Virus record (IMG/VR): IMGVR_UViG_3300036845_000169
Span: 1 to 30,343 of that record
Source: a virus
Strand: one strand, 5' to 3'
DNA: 30,343 nt
Positions 5,598 through 13,563 of the stretch are shown here, in pieces. The first letter of the stretch is position 1; the number at the start of each line of letters is the position of its first letter. A model generated the notes under the pieces. The model was given only the letters and a program-made list of their open reading frames with translations. It ran no database searches and was not told where the DNA came from. The position numbers and the translations under genes are program-made.

Positions 5598-7397
5598 TCA
5601 TTTCTCCTCATCGTTATCAGCATTAGGATCAACTTTTCTAACAATCCACCTAATAACATTCTGTGGTTTATCTTTAAGCTCAAGAATGTATCCAAAGACT
5701 TTCCGATTCTTCTTTGTTGCTACCCACTTGCCGAAGCTCTTCTGATTATCGTGCATGTCCTTAGGCACCATCATTATGAGATCGTTTCCGGCATCGATGA
5801 ATGATTGAATCTCCTCTCCGTCACTCTTATCTTTTATCTGATTCGATACCATCTTTGGGATATCACCGATTCCTGATTTAACCCAGGCGATGACCTTCAG
5901 CAAGTCCTTCGAGATGAAAGGCTTACCATCGGTCAGAATATAAATCGTTTCGCACAATTCACCAATTGCCACCTTCTCTGGATCTTCCTCACGATTCCTC
6001 TCGATGATTGTTCTAACATTACCCAGCCTCAATCCGTTCGGCAATCCTTCTTCACCAGCTGTCTCATTGATCAGTTCTCTCAACCAATCGCAACAGTCAA
6101 GAACGATCCTGGACCATTCTCCGAACGATTCCATTTCTCTGACTTTACCACGCGCACCTACGATAACCATATTATTGTGCGCCCTGAGAATCGTCAGCGC
6201 GGCGTTCCATAACTCTTTCCGGTTCGCCACTACATATTCGTCTAGTTCAGAAATTTCGAATTCTGTCTTCCTCTGCTTCTCTATCTCAATCAATGGGAAC
6301 CTCCGCGGCATGTCTCCGCTTAAGGTCATCTGATTCCCAGTGATAAGACATAGCACATTAGTGGGGAATGTTGGTATATCATTTCCTCCGAGCAACCGAC
6401 TTGTAAAGCTGGGACTCGTTATCATCATTGCGAGCGAGTCGCTTTCAAACGGTCCATTTATATTGTCGAACGCAATAACTTCAACGCCAGCTTTCAGAAG
6501 GGAAACGATGTTCTTATCCATTTCCTCCTTCCTGCGATGAAACGGAGTCATACCAGGAATGTATCCTGAGGCCAATGCTCCGATTGCTTTGATCATCAGG
6601 CTCTTTCCGCTACCATATTCCGAGGCAGAAACGGCATACCCAGGCGCAGTCTTAATCATAGGTCTGACTACGCCGGTCAAGAGAGCAGAGATGAGTGCGG
6701 CCTTTGCGTCGTCATCTACGAAAGAAAACTCTTTAAACGGATACCATAGAGTGGTCAGCGCCGCCAGAACATCATCTTCGTTGGGGCTATCCATTACTTC
6801 AGGAAAGTCTTCTGCTTCTTCCATAACGAGCAGCCTACTCTCTTTATGATATCCCTTCTCACGAGCAATAAACATTCGGCCATCGACATAATATGGCGTT
6901 GGCGCCTTTACCATCTTGACGACAACATCAAGCGTTTCGGCATTCATGAACTCAAGAATACCGCTCGCCCAGTTGTGTTCAACGCTATGAGGTTTTGCGA
7001 CTCCAGTCTGATCTGTCTTACATACGTTCATTATCTCGTTCGCTTTTATCTGAACGTACATATTATTTGCTATTTCAAAGAACTTTCCTTTCTCATCTGA
7101 ATCAATTCGAACCGGCCTTCCACGAAAGAACACTTCTTGCCTGGCGCGAAAGACCTTTATCATATTTAATATATGCTCTTTCCGCCGGTTTGGATCGTCC
7201 AGAACTATAGCAGGCTTGCTGCTGTATCGAAGCTCATCCATTGATGCTTCGTGGTTTTTGTCCCACTCTATCTGTTTTTTGATCTTCTTTATTTTCTTGC
7301 CGGCATTTTTAGCCGGGCTGTCTTCCTCCTCCTTTGCTTGCCTTAGTGCTTCAATACGTGCGGCGTGCTCCAGTTCCTCTTTGCTATGTTCTGGCAT
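5598..7397 (-). CDS. AAA+ replicative helicase (D5/SF3- or MCM-like)
   Basis: 599 residues from ATG 7397, with GGAGATAGATC upstream. After a charged N-terminus and a middle domain, the ATPase core shows Walker A YGSGKS (261-266), Walker B VIAFDN (about 307-312), a sensor-1 ITGNQ (352-356) and DMPRRFPLI, with a likely Arg finger at 365-366. This is the arrangement in phage helicases that couple to AEP-type primases. It should unwind the fork. It is divergent from the primase gene (7749-9122) and downstream of the small HTH gene in the same operon (12-nt gap). The C-terminal third has no feature I recognise. Confidence 0.85.
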   Translation of the reverse strand: MPEHSKEELEHAARIEALRQAKEEEDSPAKNAGKKIKKIKKQIEWDKNHEASMDELRYSSKPAIVLDDPNRRKEHILNMIKVFRARQEVFFRGRPVRIDSDEKGKFFEIANNMYVQIKANEIMNVCKTDQTGVAKPHSVEHNWASGILEFMNAETLDVVVKMVKAPTPYYVDGRMFIAREKGYHKESRLLVMEEAEDFPEVMDSPNEDDVLAALTTLWYPFKEFSFVDDDAKAALISALLTGVVRPMIKTAPGYAVSASEYGSGKSLMIKAIGALASGYIPGMTPFHRRKEEMDKNIVSLLKAGVEVIAFDNINGPFESDSLAMMITSPSFTSRLLGGNDIPTFPTNVLCLITGNQMTLSGDMPRRFPLIEIEKQRKTEFEISELDEYVVANRKELWNAALTILRAHNNMVIVGARGKVREMESFGEWSRIVLDCCDWLRELINETAGEEGLPNGLRLGNVRTIIERNREEDPEKVAIGELCETIYILTDGKPFISKDLLKVIAWVKSGIGDIPKMVSNQIKDKSDGEEIQSFIDAGNDLIMMVPKDMHDNQKSFGKWVATKKNRKVFGYILELKDKPQNVIRWIVRKVDPNADNDEEK

Positions 7398-7409
7398 GAT
7401 CTATCTCCG

Positions 7410-7619
7410 TCAGACGTCTGCGGAAACGCGATCATTCTCCTTGTTACCATAGCCTCGTTCTTTCAGCTTAGCCATGTAAGCCTTTACGTCACAATACTTT
7501 CGCCCTCCAGGTGTAACGAACGTCTGAATCTCGCCGTGATCGATCAGAGACCTGACGATCTGGATAGACAGCCCGAGCATCTCAGCTGCCTTAGGAACGG
7601 ATACATAGTCTTTAAACAT
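7410..7619 (-). CDS. Excisionase/MerR-like helix-turn-helix DNA-binding protein
   Basis: 69 residues. ATG 7619 has an ideal AAGGAGG 6 nt upstream; a GTG two codons earlier lies in that Shine-Dalgarno and is less likely. The sequence VSVPKAAEMLGLSIQIVRSLIDHGEI is a classic winged-HTH (helix_turn_helix_17) recognition unit, followed by the wing GGRKY. With no integrase nearby, it is more likely a regulator or replication-initiation accessory than an excisionase. It is the first gene of the helicase operon and faces the primase gene, so it could control the divergent promoters. Confidence 0.85.
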   Translation of the reverse strand: MFKDYVSVPKAAEMLGLSIQIVRSLIDHGEIQTFVTPGGRKYCDVKAYMAKLKERGYGNKENDRVSADV

Positions 7620-7645
7620 ACGCACCTCCTTGTCAACGATCCTCT

Positions 7646-7651
7646 ATTATA
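7646..7651 (-). promoter_or_regulatory. -10 box of the HTH-helicase operon
   Basis: TATAAT on the minus strand lies 27 nt upstream of ATG 7619. The 7620-7748 interval between the divergent genes also holds TATACT on the plus strand at 7668-7673, which could serve the primase. Confidence 0.5.
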
Positions 7652-7748
7652 CTCTCGCGTTTCGGTTTATACTATAAGCGTAATTCCTTCGATTCATCCG
7701 ATAAGCAAGATTTGTACGATTATGCCTGACTACAGGATTTTCCCGATC

Positions 7749-9122
7749 ATGCCCAATCATATTGACTTCCTCCGCGAGATGTCCTCCATACTGCCTCCTG
7801 ACGAGCGATTGGTTATAGACATAGTAGATGGTAATCCAAGCGAGAATGAGAATATGCGTCGCGCCCAGCGTAAGACAGTAAGCGGGCAGCGCAAGGACTG
7901 GAACTCTTTCTTCCTTCCACCGGGCAAGAATGTATATGTCTGCGTTATGGCAATCGCCGCGAGCGAAGTGAAGCCTAACGGTAGCGCACCGAGACGAGCC
8001 GAACTGTTTAAGTCAGGCGTTGCGTTAATGGTAGACGATGTCGGTGACGTCAATAAAGCCCGCGGCATTAAGGTTCCAAAGGACATACTGACTACCGCGC
8101 CGCCGACTGCTCTGGTCGAGACATCTGAAGGGAACTTTCAAGCGTGGTACTTCTTCAAAGAGCCTCTCAAAGATGCCGATAAGTTCGACAGATTGATCCG
8201 AGCCTTCATTCGTGAGCAACTGATGGGACACGATCCAGGAATGTCGTCTATTGCTCGTATCGCCAGAATCCCATTTGGTCGTAACCTCAAGCCATCCCGA
8301 GACAACTTCAAAGTCAGACTCGAATCGTTCCGGCCTGAATGTCGGTATAGCCCAGATGAACTCATCGAGTTGTTCAATCTTGAGTTGGAGCCGCCGAGAG
8401 TTCATTTGGAGTACGAAGCAAAGGCAAAGACGAAGTGGAATATGAAGCTAGAAGTGTTCAAGTATGAGTTCCTTAAAGAGCATCTGAGAAGTAACGACCG
8501 GAAGAATGCCGAAGCTGAAGCACGTCGTGGCGAATGGAAGGTCTTATGTCCTAACGCTGGCAACCATTCGGCCGGTAGTGTCGGCGGAACTACCATCCTT
8601 CATCCTAGCACCCAACGATACGGTTCTACACAGTTTATGTGTATTCATACGTCTTGCTTTGGTATCTTCAAGACGAAGGAAGTCATTCAGACTATACTGG
8701 AAGATGAGGAAGCGAAGGATGAGTGGATCGATGGACGTCGCAAGATCAGAGACGAGTATCTGGATTCGTTGTCGCCTGAAGAACGGGAAGTCGCCATTCG
8801 TGAGATGAACATTAATGGTATAAAGGGCTTCCTGTCTCGTTGCTCGTTCGATGAGCTTGCCGACTGGATGCTGCGAGATTGCGGCAATTGTAGCAAGCGG
8901 GATTGGTTTCAGCAGATGGATCCAAAGCTTCAACTGAACTTCCTAAATCAAGAGAAGTCAGAATTGATCGCTTGGTTTAATTGTATGCCGGAGGAAGATT
9001 TGAACGTCTGGGCGGAGTCGTGGGGTAATAAGTGGGCGACTTACGATCTGGATGACGAAGTCGCCCGTGATGTGGAAGATGCTAATGCTCAAGCCGCGGC
9101 AGATGACGAGGATGCTTTCTAA
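7749..9122 (+). CDS. AEP-type (RepB/PrimPol-like) DNA primase
   Basis: 457 residues from ATG 7749 (AGGA at 7734-7737); ATG 7722 is an alternative. The archaeo-eukaryotic primase motifs are visible: ALMVDDVGD (92-100, metal-binding Asp pair), TSEGNFQAWYFF (125-136, motif II with Asn in place of the common His) and RIARIPFGRNLKPS (170-183, nucleotide-binding motif III). A later segment LCPNAGNH...FMCIHTSC resembles the zinc-binding module often found between primase and helicase parts. It should make primers for the divergently encoded helicase/polymerase system. The C-terminus is acidic (DDEDAF). Confidence 0.85.
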   Translation: MPNHIDFLREMSSILPPDERLVIDIVDGNPSENENMRRAQRKTVSGQRKDWNSFFLPPGKNVYVCVMAIAASEVKPNGSAPRRAELFKSGVALMVDDVGDVNKARGIKVPKDILTTAPPTALVETSEGNFQAWYFFKEPLKDADKFDRLIRAFIREQLMGHDPGMSSIARIARIPFGRNLKPSRDNFKVRLESFRPECRYSPDELIELFNLELEPPRVHLEYEAKAKTKWNMKLEVFKYEFLKEHLRSNDRKNAEAEARRGEWKVLCPNAGNHSAGSVGGTTILHPSTQRYGSTQFMCIHTSCFGIFKTKEVIQTILEDEEAKDEWIDGRRKIRDEYLDSLSPEEREVAIREMNINGIKGFLSRCSFDELADWMLRDCGNCSKRDWFQQMDPKLQLNFLNQEKSELIAWFNCMPEEDLNVWAESWGNKWATYDLDDEVARDVEDANAQAAADDEDAF

Positions 9123-9329
9123 TCACTCTGCCATATTGATCAGTCGCATAACTTCTTTGACTGGCTCTGAGACGATAACGTATCCATTGTCTGCCCTAAA
9201 GATCAGGTGGCTGTTTCCGGCAGGCCACCTCTCTTTATGGAGAGGATGGATTGGTCTAACAGACTGAATGGAATCGACGCTGATAAAAGTCTTAACGCCA
9301 TCTTCTACATCTGTAAGTTGGATAAACAT
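9123..9329 (-). CDS. Small FlbD-like protein
   Basis: 68 residues. The pattern IQLTDVEDGVKTFISVDSI ... HLIFRADNGYVIVSEPVKEVMRLI matches the short FlbD-type fold seen as a stand-alone protein in many phages (beta strands, a VSEPVKEV helix). The function in phages is not known. ATG 9329 shares its A with the TAA of the upstream gene (TAATG). It is the last gene of the minus operon and ends tail to tail with the primase stop, with no gap. Confidence 0.75.
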   Translation of the reverse strand: MFIQLTDVEDGVKTFISVDSIQSVRPIHPLHKERWPAGNSHLIFRADNGYVIVSEPVKEVMRLINMAE

Positions 9330-9523
9330 TAGCGTGGTCCTTGGTCCATTTGTTCAACTGAAAGATTGCTGCGCTTACAATACTTGCCCCACCTCTCCTT
9401 AACAATTTGTGCGGCGTGTATTAGGTGCTCTGCCTTTATACAATCGACGGTGTAACCATCCTTAACTACCCGGAACAACAGGTAGTCTCTCCCAATCAAG
9501 TCCGCCTGCTTCTTCTTTGACAT
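9329..9523 (-). CDS. Small phage protein in a minus operon
   Basis: 64 residues, not recognised. It begins MSKKKQADLIGRDY and contains AAQIVKERWGKYC, a short amphipathic helix with paired basic residues. ATG 9523 has GGAG upstream, but that lies inside the previous gene: the first 62 bp overlap the 9462-9668 gene in another frame. It is coupled to the next gene by TAATG. Confidence 0.65.
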   Translation of the reverse strand: MSKKKQADLIGRDYLLFRVVKDGYTVDCIKAEHLIHAAQIVKERWGKYCKRSNLSVEQMDQGPR

Positions 9524-9668
9524 TCGGATTCTCCTGACCTACCAGATAGGCTTCTTTGACCGCGTTGTACAGCCAAAGCTCGTTGGGTGATAGCGTCCCA
9601 TCGTGGGCTGAGACTGCCAGTTTGGGATAACGTTTATTGAACCAGTTATCGAATGAGATACTAGACAT
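9462..9668 (-). CDS. Small phage protein (FDxWF...NELWLY..AxxAYLxGQE type)
   Basis: 68 residues from ATG 9668, with GGGAGG nearby and two nt from the previous stop. It shows FDNWFNKRYP, then LSPNELWLYNAVKEAYLVGQEN, a pattern common in short phage proteins of unknown role. The C-terminal 20 residues are read from DNA that also encodes the start of the next gene in a different frame. Confidence 0.7.
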   Translation of the reverse strand: MSSISFDNWFNKRYPKLAVSAHDGTLSPNELWLYNAVKEAYLVGQENPNVKEEAGGLDWERLPVVPGS

Positions 9669-9669
9669 T

Positions 9670-9972
9670 TTATCCTCCCAGGACCAGACGCAAATTGCTA
9701 ATGGATTCGCCAATTCCGCCCAAAGCACCAGAAGTATCTCTAAGCTCAAGAGCGATGAACTTCAGCTGTTCATCCATGGCTTCTGCTATGCGATTCAAAC
9801 GTTCCCCTGTGTGATTCGCGCAGCTGGATTGAATCCAAGCATTCATCATCGCGGCCAGAACAGCGGGGTTCTTTGCCGCGAAACCGTTACCCATCGTCAT
9901 ATCAACGGCTTTGGCGCAATCTCTGACGAACTCGGAATAGAGTTCAGTATCTCGATAATCATACACTTGCAT
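9670..9972 (-). CDS. Phage protein of unknown function, first gene of the minus operon
   Basis: 100 residues from ATG 9972 (GAGGGT upstream). It is mainly helical with acidic and hydrophobic alternation; the C-terminus is Gly/Leu-rich (ALGGIGESISNLRLVLGG). I recognise no family. It heads a four-gene convergent operon running toward the primase stop. A TATATT/TACTAT pair on the minus strand near 10030 may be its promoter. Confidence 0.7.
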   Translation of the reverse strand: MQVYDYRDTELYSEFVRDCAKAVDMTMGNGFAAKNPAVLAAMMNAWIQSSCANHTGERLNRIAEAMDEQLKFIALELRDTSGALGGIGESISNLRLVLGG

Positions 9973-10109
9973 AGCATACCCTCATAAGTTCACGCGACGC
10001 CGATTCGCCGCGACTATCGCTATAGTAATATAGCCGCTCGCGCGACGTATGCCTTTCGGTGCCGAGTGACCAAGTCACTACTCATAGGGACTAGACTAAG
10101 CATTGCGGA

Positions 10110-10129
10110 TAAGGTATAATAAAACCTTA
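10110..10129 (+). promoter_or_regulatory. TATAAT inside an inverted repeat, promoter of the RecD-like helicase
   Basis: TAAGGT (10110-10115) and ACCTTA (10124-10129) flank the -10 TATAAT (10115-10120), so a dyad is centred on the -10 box, as at 3669-3702. The rest of 9973-10175 is a divergent intergenic region with short hairpins (for example AGTGAC/GTCACT near 10065-10080) and no gene. Confidence 0.6.
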
Positions 10130-10175
10130 AAAGCGCCTAAACCTAGTCGCTAGTCAAACCGGAGAACTAAACAGA

Positions 10176-11441
10176 ATGGAAGACTTCGAACCAAACCCAC
10201 AGCAAGCAGAAGCGATCGCAGAAGCGGTCGAATGGTATAAAGGATGGTCGCTTGCGAAGCACAAGAAGCAGGTGTTCTTCCTCGCGGGTTTCGCGGGCAC
10301 TGGTAAGACCAGTGTCGCAAAGACGATCGCTGAACTCTGCGTTCCGGCAAACCGCATCGCCTATATCGCGCCGACCGGTAAGGCAGCGTCCCGACTGAAG
10401 GCTAAGGGATGCGAAGGGGCGATGACGCTGCATGGATTCGTCTACAACTACCGCGGCAACAATGAAGAGAAAGAGCCGATCTTCCACGCGAAGGACACGC
10501 TGGACGCCGCGCCGCTGCTCGTAGTGATGGATGAAAGCTCGATGGTCGGCGACTTCCATAACCGCGACCTATTGAAGCATGGGATCGCCGTTCTCGCACT
10601 CGGAGATATCGGCCAGCTTCCTCCAGTAAAGGCCGCAGCAGTCTATACAGAAGGGAGTCAGGACTTCCTGCTAACCGATATCATGCGTCAGGAAGCCGAG
10701 TCGAACATCGTGCGGGCCTCCATGTTCGTCCGCTCGGGTAAGCGCCTGCCGGTACGCGAGTATGACGATGTGCGCGTTCGCGCCGGAGTGATCTCGGACG
10801 ACGTTCTAATGGAGCATCTGGTCGGCGACTCTCAAGTTCTTTGCTCTAAGAATCGGACGCGTGAAGCGTTTAATGAACGGGCGCGGAAGATGCTCGGCTT
10901 CAGCGGCCATATGCCGATGGTCGGCGAGAAGCTCGTATGTACCTTTAATCAGCATCGGTACGGCTTTATGAACGGCGAGCAAGGGATTGTCCTCGGCTTC
11001 AAGAACAATGACCCGGAGACAATGGAGAAATGCGAAGCGCTCCAGAAGGAACGCATGGAACTGAAGGCCGCGGCAGATGAAGCGACCGAAGCATGCGATT
11101 GGGACGAAGTTCGGGCAGTACGCGAGGATCTGAAGGATATTGATAAAGAGATCGCAGAACTCGAAATGAAGGTCGTCTTGCGCTCGTTGACCGATAATAG
11201 TGAGAGGGCTATCGCGTTTAATCCACTCTGCTTCGATAAGGAACCCGAAACGCGTGAAGAGTACCGCAAGAGCATCGGCGGCTTTGACTTCGGCTACGCA
11301 CTTACGGTTCACAAGAGTCAGGGTAGCGAATGGAGCAAGGTGCTAGTGATGGAAGAGATTCTGCCGAGTACGCCATATAACAAGCTGATGTATACGGCGG
11401 TCACTCGCGCTATCGATCAGCTTACGATCTATCGCGCGTAA
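10176..11441 (+). CDS. RecD/Pif1-like SF1B DNA helicase
   Basis: 421 residues. The superfamily 1 motifs are Walker A AGFAGTGKT (37-45), motif Ia IAPTGKAA (64-71), Walker B VVMDESS (116-122), motif III GDIGQLPPV (143-151), motif V TVHKSQGSEW (377-386) and motif VI YTAVTRA (406-412). This is a 5'-3' helicase type related to T4 Dda and RecD2, likely used in replication or recombination. A charged coiled-coil segment (about 283-337, rich in EALQKER and DIDKEIAEL) is inserted before motif V. ATG 10176 has GGAG at 10161. It is the first gene of the long plus-strand half. Confidence 0.92.
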   Translation: MEDFEPNPQQAEAIAEAVEWYKGWSLAKHKKQVFFLAGFAGTGKTSVAKTIAELCVPANRIAYIAPTGKAASRLKAKGCEGAMTLHGFVYNYRGNNEEKEPIFHAKDTLDAAPLLVVMDESSMVGDFHNRDLLKHGIAVLALGDIGQLPPVKAAAVYTEGSQDFLLTDIMRQEAESNIVRASMFVRSGKRLPVREYDDVRVRAGVISDDVLMEHLVGDSQVLCSKNRTREAFNERARKMLGFSGHMPMVGEKLVCTFNQHRYGFMNGEQGIVLGFKNNDPETMEKCEALQKERMELKAAADEATEACDWDEVRAVREDLKDIDKEIAELEMKVVLRSLTDNSERAIAFNPLCFDKEPETREEYRKSIGGFDFGYALTVHKSQGSEWSKVLVMEEILPSTPYNKLMYTAVTRAIDQLTIYRA

Positions 11442-11457
11442 CGCAGGCGACTCGCGT

Positions 11458-11490
11458 TATAATAGGGTTCCCGCCGAAAGGTAGGAACCC
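11458..11490 (+). promoter_or_regulatory. TATAAT fused to a GGGTTCC/GGAACCC inverted repeat (copy A)
   Basis: TATAAT 11458-11463 is followed immediately by GGGTTCC (11465-11471), a CC-GAAA-GG mini-stem and GGAACCC (11484-11490), then TTT. Essentially identical elements precede genes at 11913 and 13564. The inverted repeat overlaps the expected start site (about 11470), so it may act as a DNA operator, a terminator of read-through RNA, or a leader hairpin. Confidence 0.75.
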
Positions 11491-11513
11491 TTTAATCATA
11501 GGAGTTTACAGAA

Positions 11514-11834
11514 ATGGACAAGAGCGTTAGAAAATACAGCATCCACCAAGACGGCAAGGAATACAAGTTCGAACTCGGAGAAGTGAATCTCAAAGAAGGC
11601 GAAACGCTTCCCGACGAAGATGACCATAATGGGATTCTTATCAAATTCTCCCGCGTCGAGTTCCAGCTTGGCGGAACGCTTCGATTGGAATTACTTCCAT
11701 TCCTAAGCCGCATGATGGACCGTTTTACTCCAGAAGAAGCAATGTTCGTGGAAAAGGTATGTAACGACCTTTCCAATCTAGCCTCCGATGTCGCTGACAT
11801 CTACGAACGGTCATGCGACATCCTTCCTAGGTAA
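11514..11834 (+). CDS. Small acidic protein, unknown function
   Basis: 106 residues starting at ATG 11514, with AGGAG 11499-11503. The N-terminus is beta-rich (KYSIHQDGKEYKFELGEV), followed by an acidic turn and a helical C-terminus (AMFVEKVCNDLSNLASDVAD). No family is recognised. It forms a single-gene unit between two copies of the TATAAT/inverted-repeat element, which suggests strong expression of its own. Confidence 0.75.
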   Translation: MDKSVRKYSIHQDGKEYKFELGEVNLKEGETLPDEDDHNGILIKFSRVEFQLGGTLRLELLPFLSRMMDRFTPEEAMFVEKVCNDLSNLASDVADIYERSCDILPR

Positions 11835-11850
11835 CGCATCCCGCCCGCGT

Positions 11851-11883
11851 TATAATAGGGTTCCCGCCGAAAGGTAGGAACCC
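11851..11883 (+). promoter_or_regulatory. TATAAT fused to a GGGTTCC/GGAACCC inverted repeat (copy B)
   Basis: TATAAT 11851-11856, then the same arms at 11858-11864 and 11877-11883, identical to copy A through the GAAA-capped centre. It lies 16 bp after the previous stop and precedes the 11913 gene. Confidence 0.75.
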
Positions 11884-11912
11884 TTATTCACAGAATCAAA
11901 GGAGATCTGAAA

Positions 11913-12209
11913 ATGTTCGATCGTAGCCACAAACTGATGTATGTTTACCCAATGGGTGACGCGCGCCCAGACTTTGCCGCTACCATTCGGTACTGTCTGA
12001 ACTCCCTGAAAGTCCCGAATATGGTCTCGCGTCCGTATATTCAGATTCGTGCGCGCTGCCGAGATGAAGGTATTGTTACCGCTGCGTTCGATGGTAAAGT
12101 CTTCATCTTTGAGATGCAGGATAACACTAAGCCGCTTACCCGAGCGCGTCACGTCCGCGACTTCGTCACGAAAGACTGGCTCAAGGCTGGCGATGCCGAC
12201 AAACGTTAA
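11913..12209 (+). CDS. Phage protein of unknown function
   Basis: 98 residues from ATG 11913, with AGGAG at 11900. Mixed alpha/beta, basic overall; it contains YIQIRARCRDEGIVTAAFDGKVFIFEM, which reads as three to four strands. No family is recognised. The following mini zinc-finger gene starts 17 bp before this stop, so the two are probably coupled. Confidence 0.72.
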   Translation: MFDRSHKLMYVYPMGDARPDFAATIRYCLNSLKVPNMVSRPYIQIRARCRDEGIVTAAFDGKVFIFEMQDNTKPLTRARHVRDFVTKDWLKAGDADKR

Positions 12210-12342
12210 GAACCCAGTTCATCGAGCCGGGTATCCGGCGTTCAAGAACTGCGCCTTCTGCGGAAAGCGTTTCACTGCTCTGGGTCTGGGCAGACATTGG
12301 AATTCCTGCGCGGCAAGAAACGAAAAGGTCAAGCAGAAATAA
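12193..12342 (+). CDS. 49-residue mini zinc-finger protein
   Basis: It begins at ATG 12193 inside the preceding gene. The core NCAFCGKRFTALGLGRHWNSC has Cys-x2-Cys ... His-x3-Cys, a compact C2HC finger, with basic flanks. It is related in layout to the C-terminus of the 3371-3655 product. It likely binds nucleic acid or a host protein; this is inference from the finger. Confidence 0.72.
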   Translation: MPTNVKNPVHRAGYPAFKNCAFCGKRFTALGLGRHWNSCAARNEKVKQK

Positions 12343-12368
12343 CGCTCGCGTAACTCAGCGAGTCGCGG

Positions 12369-12401
12369 TATAATAGGTTTCTCGCCTAGTAGCGAGTTAC
12401 C
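12369..12401 (+). promoter_or_regulatory. TATAAT with leader hairpin (CTCGC/GCGAG variant)
   Basis: TATAAT 12369-12374 is followed by GGTTT-CTCGC (to 12385), a 6-nt loop and GCGAG-TTACC (12392-12401). It has the same architecture as the GGGTTCC copies but different arms. CTCGC/GCGAG also occurs just upstream (12345-12349 and 12358-12362). Confidence 0.65.
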
Positions 12402-12422
12402 TCAGAATCAGAGAGAATTGAA

Positions 12423-12938
12423 ATGAAAGCGAATGTCTTAGTTGTATCGGTGCTCTGCGCCTCCCTCGCACTTGGCGGTTGCGCCACCGGTGCTAATCTC
12501 CGCGCGGATACCTATTCCGCAAGTCAAGTCGGCGTAGTTCAGACCGCAGACGCTATCCGAATCATCTCCACATCGCCAGCGAAGGTGGAAGTTGATAACA
12601 GCGCGAATCAGAAGAAGGCAAAGACCGGAGGCGCAGTAGTGCTAGGTATCATCGGCGCAGTAGCGCTCGGAATGGTAGCCGGTCGCGACGGCGCAGTAGC
12701 TGGCGCGGCGTTGGGCGGACTGGCCGGCGCGGCAGTAGGATCGGCAGCCGGTTCCGCAGTAGGCGCTTCAAACCTAGTGGATGGTGTGAAGATTAACTTC
12801 AGTGCTTCAAACGGAACGATCGGAACGCTAACGCAGGTCGGCAAGATGTGCGAGTATGCGCCGGGCCAAGCAATTCTGAATAACGTTGAAGGCGGTCGTA
12901 TGCGCGTCCAGCCGAACGCCGCTTGCCCTCAGTCATAA
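12423..12938 (+). CDS. SlyB-like glycine-zipper outer-membrane lipoprotein
   Basis: 171 residues. It has a type II signal peptide, a hydrophobic stretch then ALGGC with the lipidated Cys at residue 20. YSASQVGVVQTADAIRI follows, then a Gly/Ala-rich glycine-zipper segment (about 68-115, GGAVVLGIIGAVALGMVAGRDG...). This is the plan of bacterial SlyB/Pcp-type 17-kDa lipoproteins, where the zipper inserts in or associates with the outer membrane. A phage copy may modify the host envelope, for example in superinfection exclusion or envelope stress. It is followed after 11 nt by another exported protein. Confidence 0.85.
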   Translation: MKANVLVVSVLCASLALGGCATGANLRADTYSASQVGVVQTADAIRIISTSPAKVEVDNSANQKKAKTGGAVVLGIIGAVALGMVAGRDGAVAGAALGGLAGAAVGSAAGSAVGASNLVDGVKINFSASNGTIGTLTQVGKMCEYAPGQAILNNVEGGRMRVQPNAACPQS

Positions 12939-12949
12939 GGAGTACAGAA

Positions 12950-13336
12950 ATGAAACGTAGCATTATCGCAACCGTAGTGTTCTTCGCCGCAACGTCGGCA
13001 TTCGCCCAGACCGCTCAGCAGAGCACAGATTCGTTCGCGGCGGTCATCGATCAGCATCAGGCAGCGGTCGATGCCGCGAATTACGCCGCGCAACAGGAAG
13101 CTGCCCGCAGGGACGCGAAACAAGAGGCGCTGGACGATGAATACGCCCGCCTCAATTTGGATATGGCGAAGGCAAAGGCCGCGCACGCGAACGATTACGC
13201 GCTGGCCGATCTGAAGCGCGAGAATGCGAAGACTGACGTAGTTCAGTCGGTCGCAGACGCGAACCGGAACTACAGTAAGCAGAAGCCCGCGAACACGACA
13301 GTGATCGTTCCGCGTTGTGGCTACTGGGGCTGCTGA
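12950..13336 (+). CDS. Exported periplasmic coiled-coil protein
   Basis: 128 residues from ATG 12950 (AAGGAG upstream). It has a Sec signal peptide MKRSIIATVVFFAATSAFA with likely cleavage after Ala 19. The mature part is Ala/Asp/Lys-rich and helical (about 25-105) and ends CGYWGC, a possible disulphide pair. It is in an operon with the SlyB-like lipoprotein and a small membrane protein (TGATG overlap), so the three may act together on the envelope. It could be a spanin-like partner, but no lysis gene is seen beside it. Confidence 0.78.
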   Translation: MKRSIIATVVFFAATSAFAQTAQQSTDSFAAVIDQHQAAVDAANYAAQQEAARRDAKQEALDDEYARLNLDMAKAKAAHANDYALADLKRENAKTDVVQSVADANRNYSKQKPANTTVIVPRCGYWGC

Positions 13337-13482
13337 TGTTCGGCTTAGAGTTGCTAGGCGCAGGCATTGTGTTCGCTCTCTCAGGCGTTATAGCATTGCT
13401 GAGCGCGGAACGATGCCGAAAGTATGAGATGTGGGCCGCAGGCGTTACTGTCGAATGGCCTCCGTCAACGCCGCGACGCTAG
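13336..13482 (+). CDS. 48-residue membrane protein
   Basis: ATG 13336 overlaps the previous TGA (TGATG). One membrane span covers residues about 3-23 (LELLGAGIVFALSGVIALL), then a basic stretch ERCRKYEM and a Pro/Arg tail. Function unknown; the context with two exported proteins suggests an envelope role. Confidence 0.65.
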   Translation: MFGLELLGAGIVFALSGVIALLSAERCRKYEMWAAGVTVEWPPSTPRR

Positions 13483-13503
13483 ACTAGATCACTCCGCTCG
13501 CGT

Positions 13504-13536
13504 TATAATAGGGTTCCCGCCGAAAGGTAGGAACCC
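13504..13536 (+). promoter_or_regulatory. TATAAT fused to a GGGTTCC/GGAACCC inverted repeat (copy C)
   Basis: TATAAT 13504-13509, arms at 13511-13517 and 13530-13536, followed by TTTT. It is identical in arms and centre to copies A and B, and precedes the 13564 gene. Confidence 0.75.
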
Positions 13537-13563
13537 TTTTCACAGAAAGATGGAGAATTGAGA

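Noticed and set aside
7410-7619. Excisionase of a temperate phage
   Set aside because: No integrase, repressor or attachment site accompanies it, and its operon partner is the replicative helicase.
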